A DNA stretch of 64,000 bases from Psychrobacillus sp044762655 (GCF_044762655.1 NZ_JBIWER010000003.1:62001-126000); one strand, 5' to 3'; counted from the stretch's first letter, positions 16,932 to 26,535 are shown. The notes: generated from the letters alone by a model not told the origin. Program-made: numbers and translations.

Positions 16932-18829
16932 GATGGAATATACCTGGATGATTCTTTTATTTTTCTATTTACTACTTCAACAATTTCATCTGAAGTAATA
17001 TGAATTTCTTCTAGTAATTGATTTACCTCGCCATGTTCAATAAAGACATCTGGAATACCTATACGATGAACATTTACTGATAGGTTATTCTCATTGTAGA
17101 ACTCTATTACCGCACTACCGAAACCACCTTGAAGTGCACTTTCTTCGACAGTAATGATTGGAATATTACGTGCCTGTAAATCTTTAAGCATTTCTGCATC
17201 CAATGGTTTGATAAAACGTGCATTGATCACTTCAGCGGAAATATTCTGTTGCGTAAGCATTTCTGCAGCTTGCATAGCCATTGGAATTGTGGTTCCAAAT
17301 GTCAAAATGGCTGCCTGTGTGCCTTCTTTTAATACTTCCCACGAACCGATTGGAATAGTTTTCAATTCCTCATCCATTGGTACGCCTAGACCATTTCCTC
17401 TTGGATAACGAAGTGCTATTGGACCATCCGAATATTCGAATGCTGTGTTTACCATATGCTGTCCTTCATTTTCATCTTTTGGCATCATAATAACCATATT
17501 CGGCATATGACGTAAGAAAGAAATATCAAATACTCCTTGATGCGTTTCGCCATCTGCTCCAACTAAACCAGCTCGATCAATTGCAATAACAACATTTAAG
17601 TTTTGCCGACAAATATCATGAAGCACTTGATCATAAGCACGCTGAAGAAATGTTGAATAAATAACTAGCATTGGTTTCATACCATCTGCAGCCATACCAG
17701 CAGCCATTGTCGTTGCGTGCTGTTCTGCTATACCAACATCGAACATACGATTCGGAAATTCTGAAGCAAATCCTTCTAATTTTGAGCCAACCGGCATTGC
17801 AGGAGTAATTGCAACAATGCGTTTGTCTGTTCTAGCTAACTTTCTAGCAGTCTCTGCAACAAGTGCACTCCATGAAGGTCCTTTGGATGCTGACTTGACA
17901 AAATCACCTGTTTCCGTTTTATACGGACCTGTTCCATGCCATGTGCCAATTTTGTCTAGCTCCGCAGGTTTGTAGCCTTTTCCTTTTTTCGTAATAACGT
18001 GTAATAATACTGGTCCCTTCATCTTCTTCGCATATTGAAGGTTTTCCTCTAATGCTTCAAAATCATGACCATCAATTGGACCGAGATAAGTAAAGCCTAG
18101 TTCTTCAAAAAACGCACCTGAAACGAGTAAATACTTTAGACTATCTTTTACTCGCTCGGCTGTTCCTGCTAGCTTTCCGCCCACTGCTGGAATTTTTTTC
18201 AGCAAAGATTCTAGTTCATCTTTTGCCTTATTATAAGTTCCATGCGTACGCAATCTGCCAAGTACATTGTGGAGTGCTCCAACATTCGGAGCGATAGACA
18301 TTTCGTTGTCATTTAAAATAACGGTCATATCCGTTTTTTCATGCCCAATATGATTTAAAGCCTCTAATGCCATACCACCTGTAAGCGCACCGTCTCCAAT
18401 TATTGGCACCACATAGTTTTTCTTGTTTTGCAGATCACGAGCCTTTGCCATACCCATTGCAGCTGACAGTGAGGTAGAGCTATGGCCAGCTTCCCATACA
18501 TCATGTTCACTCTCAATACGCTTTGGAAATCCACATAATCCTTTAAATTGACGAAGCGTATTAAATTGACTCGCACGTCCCGTTAAAATTTTATGAACAT
18601 ATGCTTGATGCCCAACGTCCCATAGAAACTTGTCGTCTGGGCTATTGAATGATTTATGCAAAGCAATTGTAAGTTCCACTACACCTAAGTTAGGTCCAAT
18701 ATGCCCACCTGTTACAGCTAAATTTTCTATTAAAAACGATCGAATATCTTCACTAAGTTCCTTTAATTGTTCATTATCTAAACTTTTTAAAAAGGATGGG
18801 CTAGAAATTGAAGTTAAATCCATTGCCAT
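16928..18829 (-). CDS. dxs: 1-deoxy-D-xylulose-5-phosphate synthase
   Basis: First enzyme of the MEP isoprenoid pathway; thiamine-diphosphate-dependent condensation of pyruvate and glyceraldehyde 3-phosphate. The 633 residues are full length with GHQAYVHK, the cofactor motif GDGALTGGMALEALNHIG...NDNEMSI, and the transketolase C domain. The ATG at 18829 follows GAAGGTG; a second ATG three codons later (MDLTSI) is also possible. ispA lies 81 bp upstream. Confidence 0.96.
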   Translation of the reverse strand: MAMDLTSISSPSFLKSLDNEQLKELSEDIRSFLIENLAVTGGHIGPNLGVVELTIALHKSFNSPDDKFLWDVGHQAYVHKILTGRASQFNTLRQFKGLCGFPKRIESEHDVWEAGHSSTSLSAAMGMAKARDLQNKKNYVVPIIGDGALTGGMALEALNHIGHEKTDMTVILNDNEMSIAPNVGALHNVLGRLRTHGTYNKAKDELESLLKKIPAVGGKLAGTAERVKDSLKYLLVSGAFFEELGFTYLGPIDGHDFEALEENLQYAKKMKGPVLLHVITKKGKGYKPAELDKIGTWHGTGPYKTETGDFVKSASKGPSWSALVAETARKLARTDKRIVAITPAMPVGSKLEGFASEFPNRMFDVGIAEQHATTMAAGMAADGMKPMLVIYSTFLQRAYDQVLHDICRQNLNVVIAIDRAGLVGADGETHQGVFDISFLRHMPNMVIMMPKDENEGQHMVNTAFEYSDGPIALRYPRGNGLGVPMDEELKTIPIGSWEVLKEGTQAAILTFGTTIPMAMQAAEMLTQQNISAEVINARFIKPLDAEMLKDLQARNIPIITVEESALQGGFGSAVIEFYNENNLSVNVHRIGIPDVFIEHGEVNQLLEEIHITSDEIVEVVNRKIKESSRYIPS

Positions 18830-18910
18830 CACACACCTTCTATTAGATTTCCTTCTTTACAACTAGTTAATATCATAGCAATAATAGTATAAAAAACAAA
18901 TAATTCGGTC

Positions 18911-19795
18911 CTATTTTGACCTTTTTGTAATATAATCGGCGAACTCTACGAGTAAGCCTTTATGCATCTGAACAGTTTCTAATGCTTGAAACGCTTGGTT
19001 GTATTGGTTTTGAAGTTCAGTTTTTGCACCTTCCATCGTTAAAATGGATGGATATGTATTTTTTTCACTTATTAAGTCTTTACCAGCTGTTTTCCCCAAT
19101 TGCTCCGATGTGCCTTCTACGTCTAGAATGTCATCTTGAATTTGGAAAGCAAGACCAATATGAAAAGCATATTTTTCTAATGCAGTCTTTTTTTCTTCCG
19201 AGGCATTTGCAATAATTGCTCCAGCTAAAATACTGTATGACAAAAGTGCACCTGTTTTGTTTACATGGACCTGTTCTAGTTTCGCAAGGGTTAATGATTG
19301 ACCTTCTCCGAGCATATCTAAAACTTGACCGCCAACCATTCCTTCTGCACCAGCAGAAAAACTCAACTGATCGATCAATGCTATTTTTAGTTCTGGGGAA
19401 ATATTCGAAAGTCTAGCAATTATACCAAAAGCAAGCGTAATGAGCGCATCTCCTGCCAATATCGCAAGGGCTTCGCCAAATACTTTATGATTAGTCGGCT
19501 TTCCACGTCGTAAATCATCGTTATCCATTGCAGGTAAATCATCATGGATAAGCGAATAAGTGTGAATCATTTCAATTGTACTTGCAACAATAATTGCATC
19601 CTCATTTTTTACATTTAGCTCCTCTAAAACTGCAAGCGTATAAAGCGGTCTAATTCTTTTTCCACCAGCTTGAAGTGAATACAGCATTGCTTCTTTTAAT
19701 TGCTGAGGTGCGATTATATCTTTTATAAGATCATGTAATGTTTTTTCAATACGTGGCTGATTGGTTTGTATAAATGAATTCAATAGATTAGTCAT
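18911..19795 (-). CDS. ispA: Farnesyl diphosphate synthase
   Basis: Prenyltransferase that condenses isopentenyl and dimethylallyl diphosphates to farnesyl diphosphate. It has both aspartate-rich motifs (HDDLPAMDNDDLRRGKPT and FQIQDDILD) and AGGKRIRP. The start at 19795 (MTNLLNSF) overlaps the end of xseB by 8 bp and has GGTGAG upstream; a longer frame to 19825 would run further into xseB. Product length 294, normal for the family. Confidence 0.95.
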   Translation of the reverse strand: MTNLLNSFIQTNQPRIEKTLHDLIKDIIAPQQLKEAMLYSLQAGGKRIRPLYTLAVLEELNVKNEDAIIVASTIEMIHTYSLIHDDLPAMDNDDLRRGKPTNHKVFGEALAILAGDALITLAFGIIARLSNISPELKIALIDQLSFSAGAEGMVGGQVLDMLGEGQSLTLAKLEQVHVNKTGALLSYSILAGAIIANASEEKKTALEKYAFHIGLAFQIQDDILDVEGTSEQLGKTAGKDLISEKNTYPSILTMEGAKTELQNQYNQAFQALETVQMHKGLLVEFADYITKRSK

Positions 19796-20009
19796 TAAGC
19801 TCACCAGCATCCTCTTTGTTTTCATCCATAAAAGTCACTAATTGTTTTTCAGCACTTTGAAGCTTGTCACTGCAAACTTTGGAAAGCTCCATACCTTTTT
19901 GATAGAGCTCGATAGCACTTTCTAAAGGTACATCCCCTTGTTCCAGCTGACGAACAATATTTTCTAATTGCAGCATTGCTTCATCGAATAGAATTTCCTT
20001 CTTAGTCAT
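19788..20009 (-). CDS. xseB: Exodeoxyribonuclease VII small subunit
   Basis: A 73-residue helical subunit of the single-strand exonuclease VII complex. The family pattern FDEAMLQLENIVRQLEQGDVPLE...YQKGMELSKVC is complete. It is 5 bp after xseA and overlaps ispA. Confidence 0.95.
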   Translation of the reverse strand: MTKKEILFDEAMLQLENIVRQLEQGDVPLESAIELYQKGMELSKVCSDKLQSAEKQLVTFMDENKEDAGELND

Positions 20010-20014
20010 TAATA

Positions 20015-21373
20015 TTAGTCCCCACTTTCTTTCACATCAACTCGCCTTACGATAGCTTCTAATTGACCATCTTGTAATGTAACAAATATCGAATCATCTT
20101 TTTTTACATTTTCAACAGATTTAACTAGTTTACCCTCTTTGTATACAATACTGTACCCTCGATCCATTATCTTTAATGGATTCAAAGCTTCTAATGTCCG
20201 TATAGAACTAACAAATTGCTGACGATGTTTTTCAAATGTCGCTAGTGACGCTTGGTTCAATTGATTAGTTACTAACTGAACAGTTTTATGATGCTGATCA
20301 ATTACTCTTTGTGGAGATAATTGTATAAATCTATTTTGAACCTGTGAAAAATCACGTTGCTTATTCTTAAAAAGAAGGTTGGTTTCTCTTTGTAGCTGCT
20401 GCTCTGTACGAACAAACCTTTCAATAAAAGGACGGTATAATTTCTCAGGGGTTGCCATTACAGGCGATTCCATTGCTCGCTTAAATCTGTTTTTTTCATC
20501 TGTTAGCCGTTTCGTTATAAAATGAAAGCTTGCTGATTGGAACGATAAGATATTTTTCATCAGATTTTCTTTGCTAGGTACTGCCATTTCCGCAGCAGCA
20601 GTTGGAGTTGGCGCTCTTAAATCCGAAACAAAGTCAGCAATTGTTGTATCTGTTTCATGACCAACTGCACTGATGATCGGAACGCGACTGTTTGCAATAG
20701 CTCTTGCTACCACTTCCTCGTTGAAAGCCCATAAATCCTCGATGGACCCACCACCTCTTCCAACGATTAAGACGTCCATATTAACTACCTGGTTGGCTTT
20801 TTCAATGGATTTCACTATAGAAGGTGCAGCTTGAGGTCCTTGAACAATGCTAGGAAAAACGACTACTTCGGAAATAGGATAGCGACGTTCGAGTGTTGTC
20901 AATATATCTCGTATTGCAGCTCCGGTTTTAGAGGTAACAACACCAATCTTTTTAGGGAAAGTTGGTATTGGTTTTTTACGACTTGGATGAAAGAGTCCTT
21001 CTTGTTGTAATTTCTTTTTTAATTGTTCAAATGCTAGAAAAAGCTCCCCAATACCATCTGGCTGTATAGTGGCCGCGTATAACTGATATTGTCCAGCTAC
21101 TTCAAAGACGTTTATATCACCTCGTACGAGTACATTCATGCCACTTTCCGGAACAAATTTTAAAGATTTGGCATTCATCGAAAACATTACAGAAGTGATC
21201 CGCGCAGCATCATCTTTCAGCGTAAAATAAATATGTCCGCTAGAATGAACCTTCACATTGGAGAGCTCTCCTTTAACGTACACATCTCGCAAATGCGTGT
21301 CCGCATCGAATTTTCGCTTTATGTATTTGGTTAAGGCCTTAACAGTTAAGTACTTTTTCGGTTCAGTAGTCAA
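20015..21373 (-). CDS. xseA: Exodeoxyribonuclease VII large subunit
   Basis: Catalytic subunit of the ATP-independent exonuclease that degrades single-stranded DNA. It has an N-terminal OB fold (about 8-105), the catalytic core with SKTGAAIRDIL, DVLIVGRGGGSIEDLWAFN and SAVGHETD, and a C-terminal coiled coil. 452 residues, normal length. Followed directly by xseB. Confidence 0.96.
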   Translation of the reverse strand: MTTEPKKYLTVKALTKYIKRKFDADTHLRDVYVKGELSNVKVHSSGHIYFTLKDDAARITSVMFSMNAKSLKFVPESGMNVLVRGDINVFEVAGQYQLYAATIQPDGIGELFLAFEQLKKKLQQEGLFHPSRKKPIPTFPKKIGVVTSKTGAAIRDILTTLERRYPISEVVVFPSIVQGPQAAPSIVKSIEKANQVVNMDVLIVGRGGGSIEDLWAFNEEVVARAIANSRVPIISAVGHETDTTIADFVSDLRAPTPTAAAEMAVPSKENLMKNILSFQSASFHFITKRLTDEKNRFKRAMESPVMATPEKLYRPFIERFVRTEQQLQRETNLLFKNKQRDFSQVQNRFIQLSPQRVIDQHHKTVQLVTNQLNQASLATFEKHRQQFVSSIRTLEALNPLKIMDRGYSIVYKEGKLVKSVENVKKDDSIFVTLQDGQLEAIVRRVDVKESGD

Positions 21374-21408
21374 AAAAACAACCCCATAAATTTAATAAGA
21401 AATGATGC

Positions 21409-21470
21409 AGGTGCCTATGTTAGCCCCGAAAACGTGCTCCTGCAAAGAGCTTTTCGCAGGAGCTGGACAA
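21409..21470. repeat. Dispersed repeat family 1, partial copy
   Basis: CAGGTGCCTATGTTAGCCCC resembles the right end of the family 1 repeat in inverse orientation, and GCTCCTGC...GCAGGAGC forms a strong hairpin. It lies immediately downstream of folD, the same position relative to a stop codon as the other copies, and the hairpin could help end the folD transcript. Confidence 0.5.
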
Positions 21471-21473
21471 TTA

Positions 21474-22328
21474 TTAGTTCGTTAATGTATTTTCAGCAGC
21501 TAAACAAGTATTTTCCATAAGCATGGCAATTGTCATTGGACCTACCCCGCCAGGAACAGGAGTAATTTTAGAAGCAACTTCCTGTGCCGATTCAAAATCC
21601 ACATCACCGCAAAGCTTGTTATTCTCATCGCGGTTGATACCCACATCAATAACAACTGCCCCTTCTTTTATATAACTAGCATCAATCATTTTAGCTCGTC
21701 CAGTTGCTACTACTAAAATATCTGCTTGCTTAGTAAAAGAACGTATATCCTTTGTTTTAGAATGACAGTAAGTTACAGTCGCATCCTTTTGCAACAATAG
21801 TTGACCCATTGGTTTACCTACAATATTGCTACGACCAATAATAACCGCATGTTTTCCTGCAATTTCTACATCGCTATATTCGAGCATTTTCATCACGCCA
21901 AAAGGTGTACAAGGTAGGAAAGATTGTTGACCAATCATCATTTTTCCAACACTTTCTGGATGGAAACCATCTACATCCTTCTGTGGTGAAATTGCCGAAA
22001 TTACTCTGTCTTCATCAATTTGAGAAGGCAATGGCAGTTGAACTAAAATGCCATGAATTTTAGCATCTTCGTTAAGTGCCTCTATATTTTTAAGAAGCTC
22101 GTCCTCCGAAATAGTTTCGTCTAACTCGATTAACACAGAATACATTCCTAAACGCTCACACGTTTTTGCTTTGTTGTTTACATAAGTTTGGGAAGCAGGA
22201 TTGTTCCCTACCAAAACAACCGCTAATCCTGGAACGACACCTTTAGATTTTAGGTTTTCAACTCGTTCTTTTACTTTTTCTGTAACTAATCCCGCAATTT
22301 GTTTTCCATCAATTTTATTATTAGACAC
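21474..22328 (-). CDS. folD: Bifunctional methylenetetrahydrofolate dehydrogenase/cyclohydrolase
   Basis: Interconverts 5,10-methylene-, methenyl- and 10-formyl-tetrahydrofolate with NADP. The 284 residues show the catalytic YVNNKAKTCERLG, the VQLPLPSQID motif, DVDGFHP and the nucleotide-binding IGRSNIVGKPMGQLL, with a C-terminal TPVPGGVGPMTIAML. It lies 27 bp after nusB. Confidence 0.97.
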   Translation of the reverse strand: MSNNKIDGKQIAGLVTEKVKERVENLKSKGVVPGLAVVLVGNNPASQTYVNNKAKTCERLGMYSVLIELDETISEDELLKNIEALNEDAKIHGILVQLPLPSQIDEDRVISAISPQKDVDGFHPESVGKMMIGQQSFLPCTPFGVMKMLEYSDVEIAGKHAVIIGRSNIVGKPMGQLLLQKDATVTYCHSKTKDIRSFTKQADILVVATGRAKMIDASYIKEGAVVIDVGINRDENNKLCGDVDFESAQEVASKITPVPGGVGPMTIAMLMENTCLAAENTLTN

Positions 22329-22355
22329 TATAAACGCTCCTTAAGTCATTGTAGA

Positions 22356-22733
22356 TTATTGCTCTGTATATTTTGATAAAACGCCATTTACGAATCGGCT
22401 TGACTTTTCGTCACCAAATACTTTGCAAATCTCTAGTGCTTCATTAATTACAACTTTTGCTGGTGTTTCTTCTGTGAAAAGTAATTCAAATACAGCTATT
22501 CTCAACACTGTACGTTCAATTTTCGGAAGTCTGGACAGCGACCAATTTTCTAATTTATCTGTTAAAGAAGCATCTATTTCGTCCTTGTGACTCACGACCC
22601 CACTCACTACTTGGGTTAAAAAAGAATCTTGTTCTTCCGTAACATGTCCAATAGCTTCTTCTATGGAAATTTCATGATTATCTAATTGAAATAATGCCTG
22701 TAATGCTAATTCTCTCGCTTGTCTTCGTTTCAT
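22356..22733 (-). CDS. nusB: Transcription antitermination factor NusB
   Basis: RNA-binding partner of NusE that prevents premature termination in rRNA operons. The 125-residue helical protein has the typical ends MKRRQARELALQALFQLD and FVNGVLSKY. It lies between asp23 and folD as in B. subtilis. Confidence 0.95.
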   Translation of the reverse strand: MKRRQARELALQALFQLDNHEISIEEAIGHVTEEQDSFLTQVVSGVVSHKDEIDASLTDKLENWSLSRLPKIERTVLRIAVFELLFTEETPAKVVINEALEICKVFGDEKSSRFVNGVLSKYTEQ

Positions 22734-22810
22734 TATTTAGTTCTCCTTTAAATGTAACTATCTAGACAATCATAGCATATTTTGTTGTTGTATGTGTATT
22801 AGAAAGAGAA

Positions 22811-22847
22811 AAAAGAGAAAGAGCTACCTAGATAGCTCTTTCTCTTT
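22811..22847 (-). terminator. Terminator after the Asp23 gene
   Basis: AGAGAAAGAGCTA and TAGCTCTTTCTCT form a long hairpin, with U-rich sequence on the minus strand, right at the end of the Asp23-family gene. Confidence 0.75.
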
Positions 22848-23239
22848 TATTCTGCTGTATCGAATTGTACACCTGTAATATGTACATTAACTTCTTTAGG
22901 CGTTAAACTCGTCATATTTTCAATTGCTTGACGAATTTGAGACTGTACTTCTCTAGCAACTATAGGGACGGAGGATCCGTATTTCACTAGGCAATAGACG
23001 TCGATAAACAATCCTTCATTATTAATCTCTGTTTTAATACCCTTGCCGTGAACTTTTTTCCCTAAGCGTTCTACCACTCCAGCTGCAAAGTTTCCTCTAG
23101 TACCAGCAATACCCTCTACTTCGTTTGTGGCAATACCAGCAATTACGGTAATAACTTCAGGAGCAATTTCTATTGTTCCTAAATATTCTTTTCCTTCAGG
23201 AGTCATTTGAACAAACTTCTGTTCAGTAGTTTCTGTCAT
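22847..23239 (-). CDS. Asp23/Gls24 family envelope stress response protein
   Basis: A 130-residue member of the Asp23 (DUF322) family, like YqhY of B. subtilis, with the core IAPEVITVIAGIATNEVEGIAG and VNVHITGV. Family members are membrane-associated or lipid-metabolism-linked stress proteins; YqhY is genetically connected to acetyl-CoA carboxylase activity. Here too it is 16 bp after accC, in the same operon. Confidence 0.92.
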   Translation of the reverse strand: MTETTEQKFVQMTPEGKEYLGTIEIAPEVITVIAGIATNEVEGIAGTRGNFAAGVVERLGKKVHGKGIKTEINNEGLFIDVYCLVKYGSSVPIVAREVQSQIRQAIENMTSLTPKEVNVHITGVQFDTAE

Positions 23240-23255
23240 AATCCTTCACTCCTTG

Positions 23256-24608
23256 TTATGAATTCATTACATCATATTTCTCTAAGAATTTCGTATCAAA
23301 ATCACCAGATACAAAAACTTCATGATTCATGAGCTTCGAGTGGAATCCAATCGTTGTTTCGACTCCTTCGATAGCAAATTCACTTAGTGCACGTTTCATC
23401 TTAGCGATTGCTTCTTCACGCGTTTCAGCATGGACGATAAGTTTCGCAACCATTGAATCATAGAATGGCGGAATCGTGTAACCTGGGTATACAGCTGAAT
23501 CTACGCGAACGCCTAACCCACCTGGTGGTAAATAAAACTCAACTAGGCCAGGAGAAGGCATAAAGTTTTTCGTAGGGTTCTCCGCATTGATACGACACTC
23601 AATTGCCCATCCATTAAGTTTAATATCTTTTTGTTCGAATGGCAATTTTTCACCAGTAGCTACTAGTAGCATTTGTTTGATCAAATCTACACCTGTAATC
23701 ATTTCTGTGACAGGATGCTCCACTTGAATACGTGTATTCATCTCCATAAAGTAGAATTTTTGTTCTATATGATCAAAGATAAATTCTACTGTACCTGCAC
23801 TTTCATAACCAACAGCAAGCGCTGCTTTCACAGCGGCTGCTCCCATTTCAGCGCGGAGCTCTTCAGACAATGCAGGTGAAGGTGCCTCTTCCACTAGTTT
23901 TTGCATACGACGTTGAACAGTACAATCGCGTTCCCCAAAGTGAACCGCATTTCCGTGACCATCAGCTAAGACTTGAATTTCCACATGACGGAACACTTCA
24001 ATATATTTCTCTAAGTAAACGCCAGGGTTGCCAAATGCTGCTGCCGCTTCTTTTTGCGTTATTTTAATCCCTTTTAGAAGATCTTCCTCATCTTTAGCAA
24101 CACGGATTCCTTTACCACCGCCACCAGCAGTAGCTTTGATAATAACTGGAAAACCTATTTCTTTAGCAACTTTCAAAGCAGCTTCATCGGTTTCAACAAT
24201 CCCTTTAGAGCCCGGAACGATTGGAACTCCTGCTTTTTCCATTGTTTCTTTTGCTACATCCTTAATCCCCATACTTTTGATAGCAGAGGAAGATGGTCCG
24301 ATAAATTTAATATCGCATTCTTCACATAGCTCGGCAAACTCAGCATTTTCTGCAAGGAATCCATAACCAGGATGAATTCCTTCACAACCTGTTAGTTTAG
24401 CTACAGTTATGATATTGGAGAAATTCAAATAGGAATCCTTTGAAAGCCTTGGACCTATACAGTATGCTTCATCAGCAATTTGCACATGAAGTGCTTCTCG
24501 GTCTGCTTCAGAATATACAGCAACAGTTTCGATATCTAATTCTTTACAAGCACGTATTATGCGGACTGCTATTTCCCCGCGATTTGCAATCAATACTTTT
24601 TTCATCAT
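23256..24608 (-). CDS. accC: Acetyl-CoA carboxylase biotin carboxylase subunit
   Basis: ATP-dependent carboxylation of the biotin on AccB, first committed step of fatty acid synthesis. It contains the N domain MMKKVLIANRGEIAVRIIRAC, the ATP-grasp glycine loop GGGGKGIRV, the catalytic EMNTRIQVEHPVTE and the biotin carboxylase C domain. The start at 24608 follows AAAGGAG by five bases and gives 450 residues; a frame reaching 24662 overlaps accB and is rejected. Confidence 0.96.
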   Translation of the reverse strand: MMKKVLIANRGEIAVRIIRACKELDIETVAVYSEADREALHVQIADEAYCIGPRLSKDSYLNFSNIITVAKLTGCEGIHPGYGFLAENAEFAELCEECDIKFIGPSSSAIKSMGIKDVAKETMEKAGVPIVPGSKGIVETDEAALKVAKEIGFPVIIKATAGGGGKGIRVAKDEEDLLKGIKITQKEAAAAFGNPGVYLEKYIEVFRHVEIQVLADGHGNAVHFGERDCTVQRRMQKLVEEAPSPALSEELRAEMGAAAVKAALAVGYESAGTVEFIFDHIEQKFYFMEMNTRIQVEHPVTEMITGVDLIKQMLLVATGEKLPFEQKDIKLNGWAIECRINAENPTKNFMPSPGLVEFYLPPGGLGVRVDSAVYPGYTIPPFYDSMVAKLIVHAETREEAIAKMKRALSEFAIEGVETTIGFHSKLMNHEVFVSGDFDTKFLEKYDVMNS

Positions 24609-24621
24609 CCTTGCTCCTTTC

Positions 24622-25119
24622 TTAGTTTCCTTTAACGAGGAACAGAGGTTGACCATACTCAACTAGTTGTCCATCTTTCACAAGTATTTCTACGATTTCT
24701 CCATCCACTTCTGATTCAATCTCATTGAACAACTTCATCGCTTCTACGATACAAACGATTGAATCTGCCGACACTTTTGAACCAACTTCAACGTATGCAG
24801 CTGCTTCAGGAGACGAGGATTGATAGAATGTACCAACCATTGGAGAAACAATTTTGTGTAATGAGCTATCTACAGAAGTAGGAGCAGCTTTTTCTACAAC
24901 AGGTTCTTTTGGTGTCTCTTGAACGATAGGCGCCTGCACTTCGGCTGGTTTTGGTTGCTCTGCAACAGATGAACTTTCAAACGTTTCACTTGATGAATTG
25001 AAAGAACCTTTTTCATTTTTTTTCAATTTAATCTTTGTGCCTTCTGATTCGTATAAAAATTCATCTAAAGACGACTGGTCGACTAGTTTAATAATTTCTC
25101 TTATTTCTTGAATCTTCAT
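24622..25119 (-). CDS. accB: Biotin carboxyl carrier protein of acetyl-CoA carboxylase
   Basis: Carries the biotin that shuttles CO2 between AccC and the carboxyltransferase. The N-terminal helical segment (MKIQEIREIIKLVDQSSLDEF) is followed by a Pro/Glu-rich linker and the biotinyl domain with the biotinylated lysine in VEAMKLFNEIE. The start at 25119 follows AAAGGGG, giving 165 residues; a longer frame to 25182 is unlikely. It heads the accB-accC-asp23 operon. Confidence 0.95.
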   Translation of the reverse strand: MKIQEIREIIKLVDQSSLDEFLYESEGTKIKLKKNEKGSFNSSSETFESSSVAEQPKPAEVQAPIVQETPKEPVVEKAAPTSVDSSLHKIVSPMVGTFYQSSSPEAAAYVEVGSKVSADSIVCIVEAMKLFNEIESEVDGEIVEILVKDGQLVEYGQPLFLVKGN

Positions 25120-25364
25120 GTAGTTTAATCCCCTTTTATTTACAAAATTTATTACTCCATCTTCTATTTTAGACGTTTTCACGCTAATTTGAAATAGTTA
25201 GCCTTAATTATTCTGAAATAATAAAAAAATGGCCGACCAAAAACGTCTGATTATATTGGTTGAAAACCTATACTTCAAAAATAATAATCCCTGAAAATTT
25301 AAGGAACCATAAAGTTTTCAAGGCTTTCTAACAGGTTTTCTCTACAGGTGTTTTCCGTTACGGC

Positions 25365-25450
25365 GGATGCTTTCCAGGGGCATGGCTCAAGCCAGTAGTC
25401 TCACGCTCGAGTTGTGCCTTCAAGAGTCGCCGACTTCACTTCAAACAACC
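25365..25450. repeat. Dispersed repeat family 2, degenerate copy
   Basis: GATGCTTTCCAGGGGCATGG ... AAGAGTCGCCGACTTCACTT matches the layout of 28852-28935 (GCTTTCCGTGGGCACGG ... GGAGTCGCCGACC). This is the GC-rich dispersed repeat common in Bacillales genomes. Confidence 0.6.
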
Positions 25451-25592
25451 AGAATATAAAGGTTCCAAAGAAAAAAACCTAGCGCTAAGAAAAATTTTTG
25501 TAAGCACGGAAGAACCATTTATTTCTTAAAATGAGAAATTTTAATGCATAAAATGATATAGTTTTTCAAGAAAATTGAGGAGGTATTTTAAA

Positions 25593-25851
25593 ATGGAATT
25601 CGCAAATTTTACTTTAAATTCTTTAAAAAAGCTCGCCGGTTTTTTAATATTTTCGCTAATATCTTCATTTTTATTTAAAAAGAAAAAAGCATTAATTTCT
25701 GTTATTCAATTTTTTCGTAATTTCTCAGACAGAATTTATATTCGAGAATTTTCCTAATTATGCTTATGGGGTGTTGGTATTGCTATTACTTATATATTTT
25801 GTCTTTTTTAGAGATTTATATACATATATAAGATCCATGAAATCTGAATGA
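25593..25851 (+). pseudogene. Small two-helix membrane protein gene with an apparent frameshift
   Basis: ATG at 25593 follows GAGGAGGT, the best ribosome site in this gap. The first frame gives 54 residues (MEFANFTLNSLKKLAGFLIF then a Lys-rich patch) and stops at 25757. The +1 frame continues with ENFPNYAYGVLVLLLLIYFV and RDLYTYIRSMKSE, stopping at 25851. Joined, the product would be about 85 residues with two membrane segments. The slip could be at TTTTTT in 25710-25716. I do not recognise the protein; it may be a pseudogene, a sequencing error, or simply a 54-residue gene. Confidence 0.4.
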
Positions 25852-25934
25852 GATGCATTAAATAGAATTGTAGTATTTTTCATCTTTAAAAGTATTTTGG
25901 ACTTACTGTTCTCTGGACATTATTAATTACTTTA

Positions 25935-25966
25935 TAAAAAAAAGCGCCTCTTCAGGCACTTTTTTT
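25935..25966. terminator. Bidirectional terminator after spoIIIAH
   Basis: AAAAAAGCGCCT and AGGCACTTTTTTT form a hairpin with A/T runs on both sides; it can end the spoIIIA operon on the minus strand and the small plus-strand frame. Confidence 0.7.
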
Positions 25967-26004
25967 ACCGCTATATATTAAGTATTTTGGAATTTTCCTA
26001 TAGA

Positions 26005-26535
26005 TTACTGACCACTAAAATTTACTTCTACATTAAAAGCTTGTGGCCACTCCCGCTTAACCGCATATATAATTTCAGATGCTTTTTTAGATGATTGTTC
26101 GTTGGAAACAACATCTATCAAAACATCACTTTCTTCGATGCGCACTAATGCATCATCATAACCAAGAGACTTAATAATCAGCTCCAACATCGCTTCTGTG
26201 GAATCAATTTTAACTAATTGTTCAATTTGGTTATAAGCTTTGTCTTTTTCTTCTGCAGTAAATTCATTGGAACCTACTTTTTGCGTTAATTGTGCACGAA
26301 GTTGACTACGTTTGTCTGTTACTTCCATTCTCATTTCTTCAAATGCGTTACTTTTAGAAGCAAATGATTCTTCATTTGTTGAGGACGTTTCTACTAATCC
26401 TACATCATCAATTGTGTCATCGGAAAATAGAGCAATACCATCGAATGGCGATGGTCGATCCGATACATAAAAAACAGTCACTACTGCTACTAAACTAAAT
26501 AATGTTAAAAACCATACAGATCTCTTTTTGTTCAT
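26005..26535 (-). CDS. spoIIIAH: Stage III sporulation protein AH
   Basis: Mother-cell membrane protein that binds forespore SpoIIQ to form the feeding-tube channel. The 176 residues comprise one N-terminal membrane helix (about 8-25), a linker, and the C-terminal ring-building domain related to YscJ/FliF (about 75-175: FTAEEKDKAYNQIEQLVKI, SLGYDDALVRIEESDVLIDVVS, VNFSGQ). It is somewhat shorter than the 218 residues of B. subtilis, mainly in the linker. Last gene of the operon, directly after spoIIIAG. Confidence 0.92.
   Translation of the reverse strand: MNKKRSVWFLTLFSLVAVVTVFYVSDRPSPFDGIALFSDDTIDDVGLVETSSTNEESFASKSNAFEEMRMEVTDKRSQLRAQLTQKVGSNEFTAEEKDKAYNQIEQLVKIDSTEAMLELIIKSLGYDDALVRIEESDVLIDVVSNEQSSKKASEIIYAVKREWPQAFNVEVNFSGQ

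Larger units (their letters stand above)
25183..26004. other. Long intergenic region between accB and spoIIIAH
   Basis: About 820 bp. It holds the accB upstream region, a degenerate copy of dispersed repeat family 2 (25365-25450), a small plus-strand reading frame with a strong ribosome site that seems frameshifted (25593-25851), and a hairpin terminator (25935-25966). Confidence 0.6.

Noticed and set aside
18830..18910. OLE RNA, a large RNA found near isoprenoid genes in some Bacillales
   Set aside because: The gap between dxs and ispA is only about 80 bp, far too short for the roughly 600-nt RNA.
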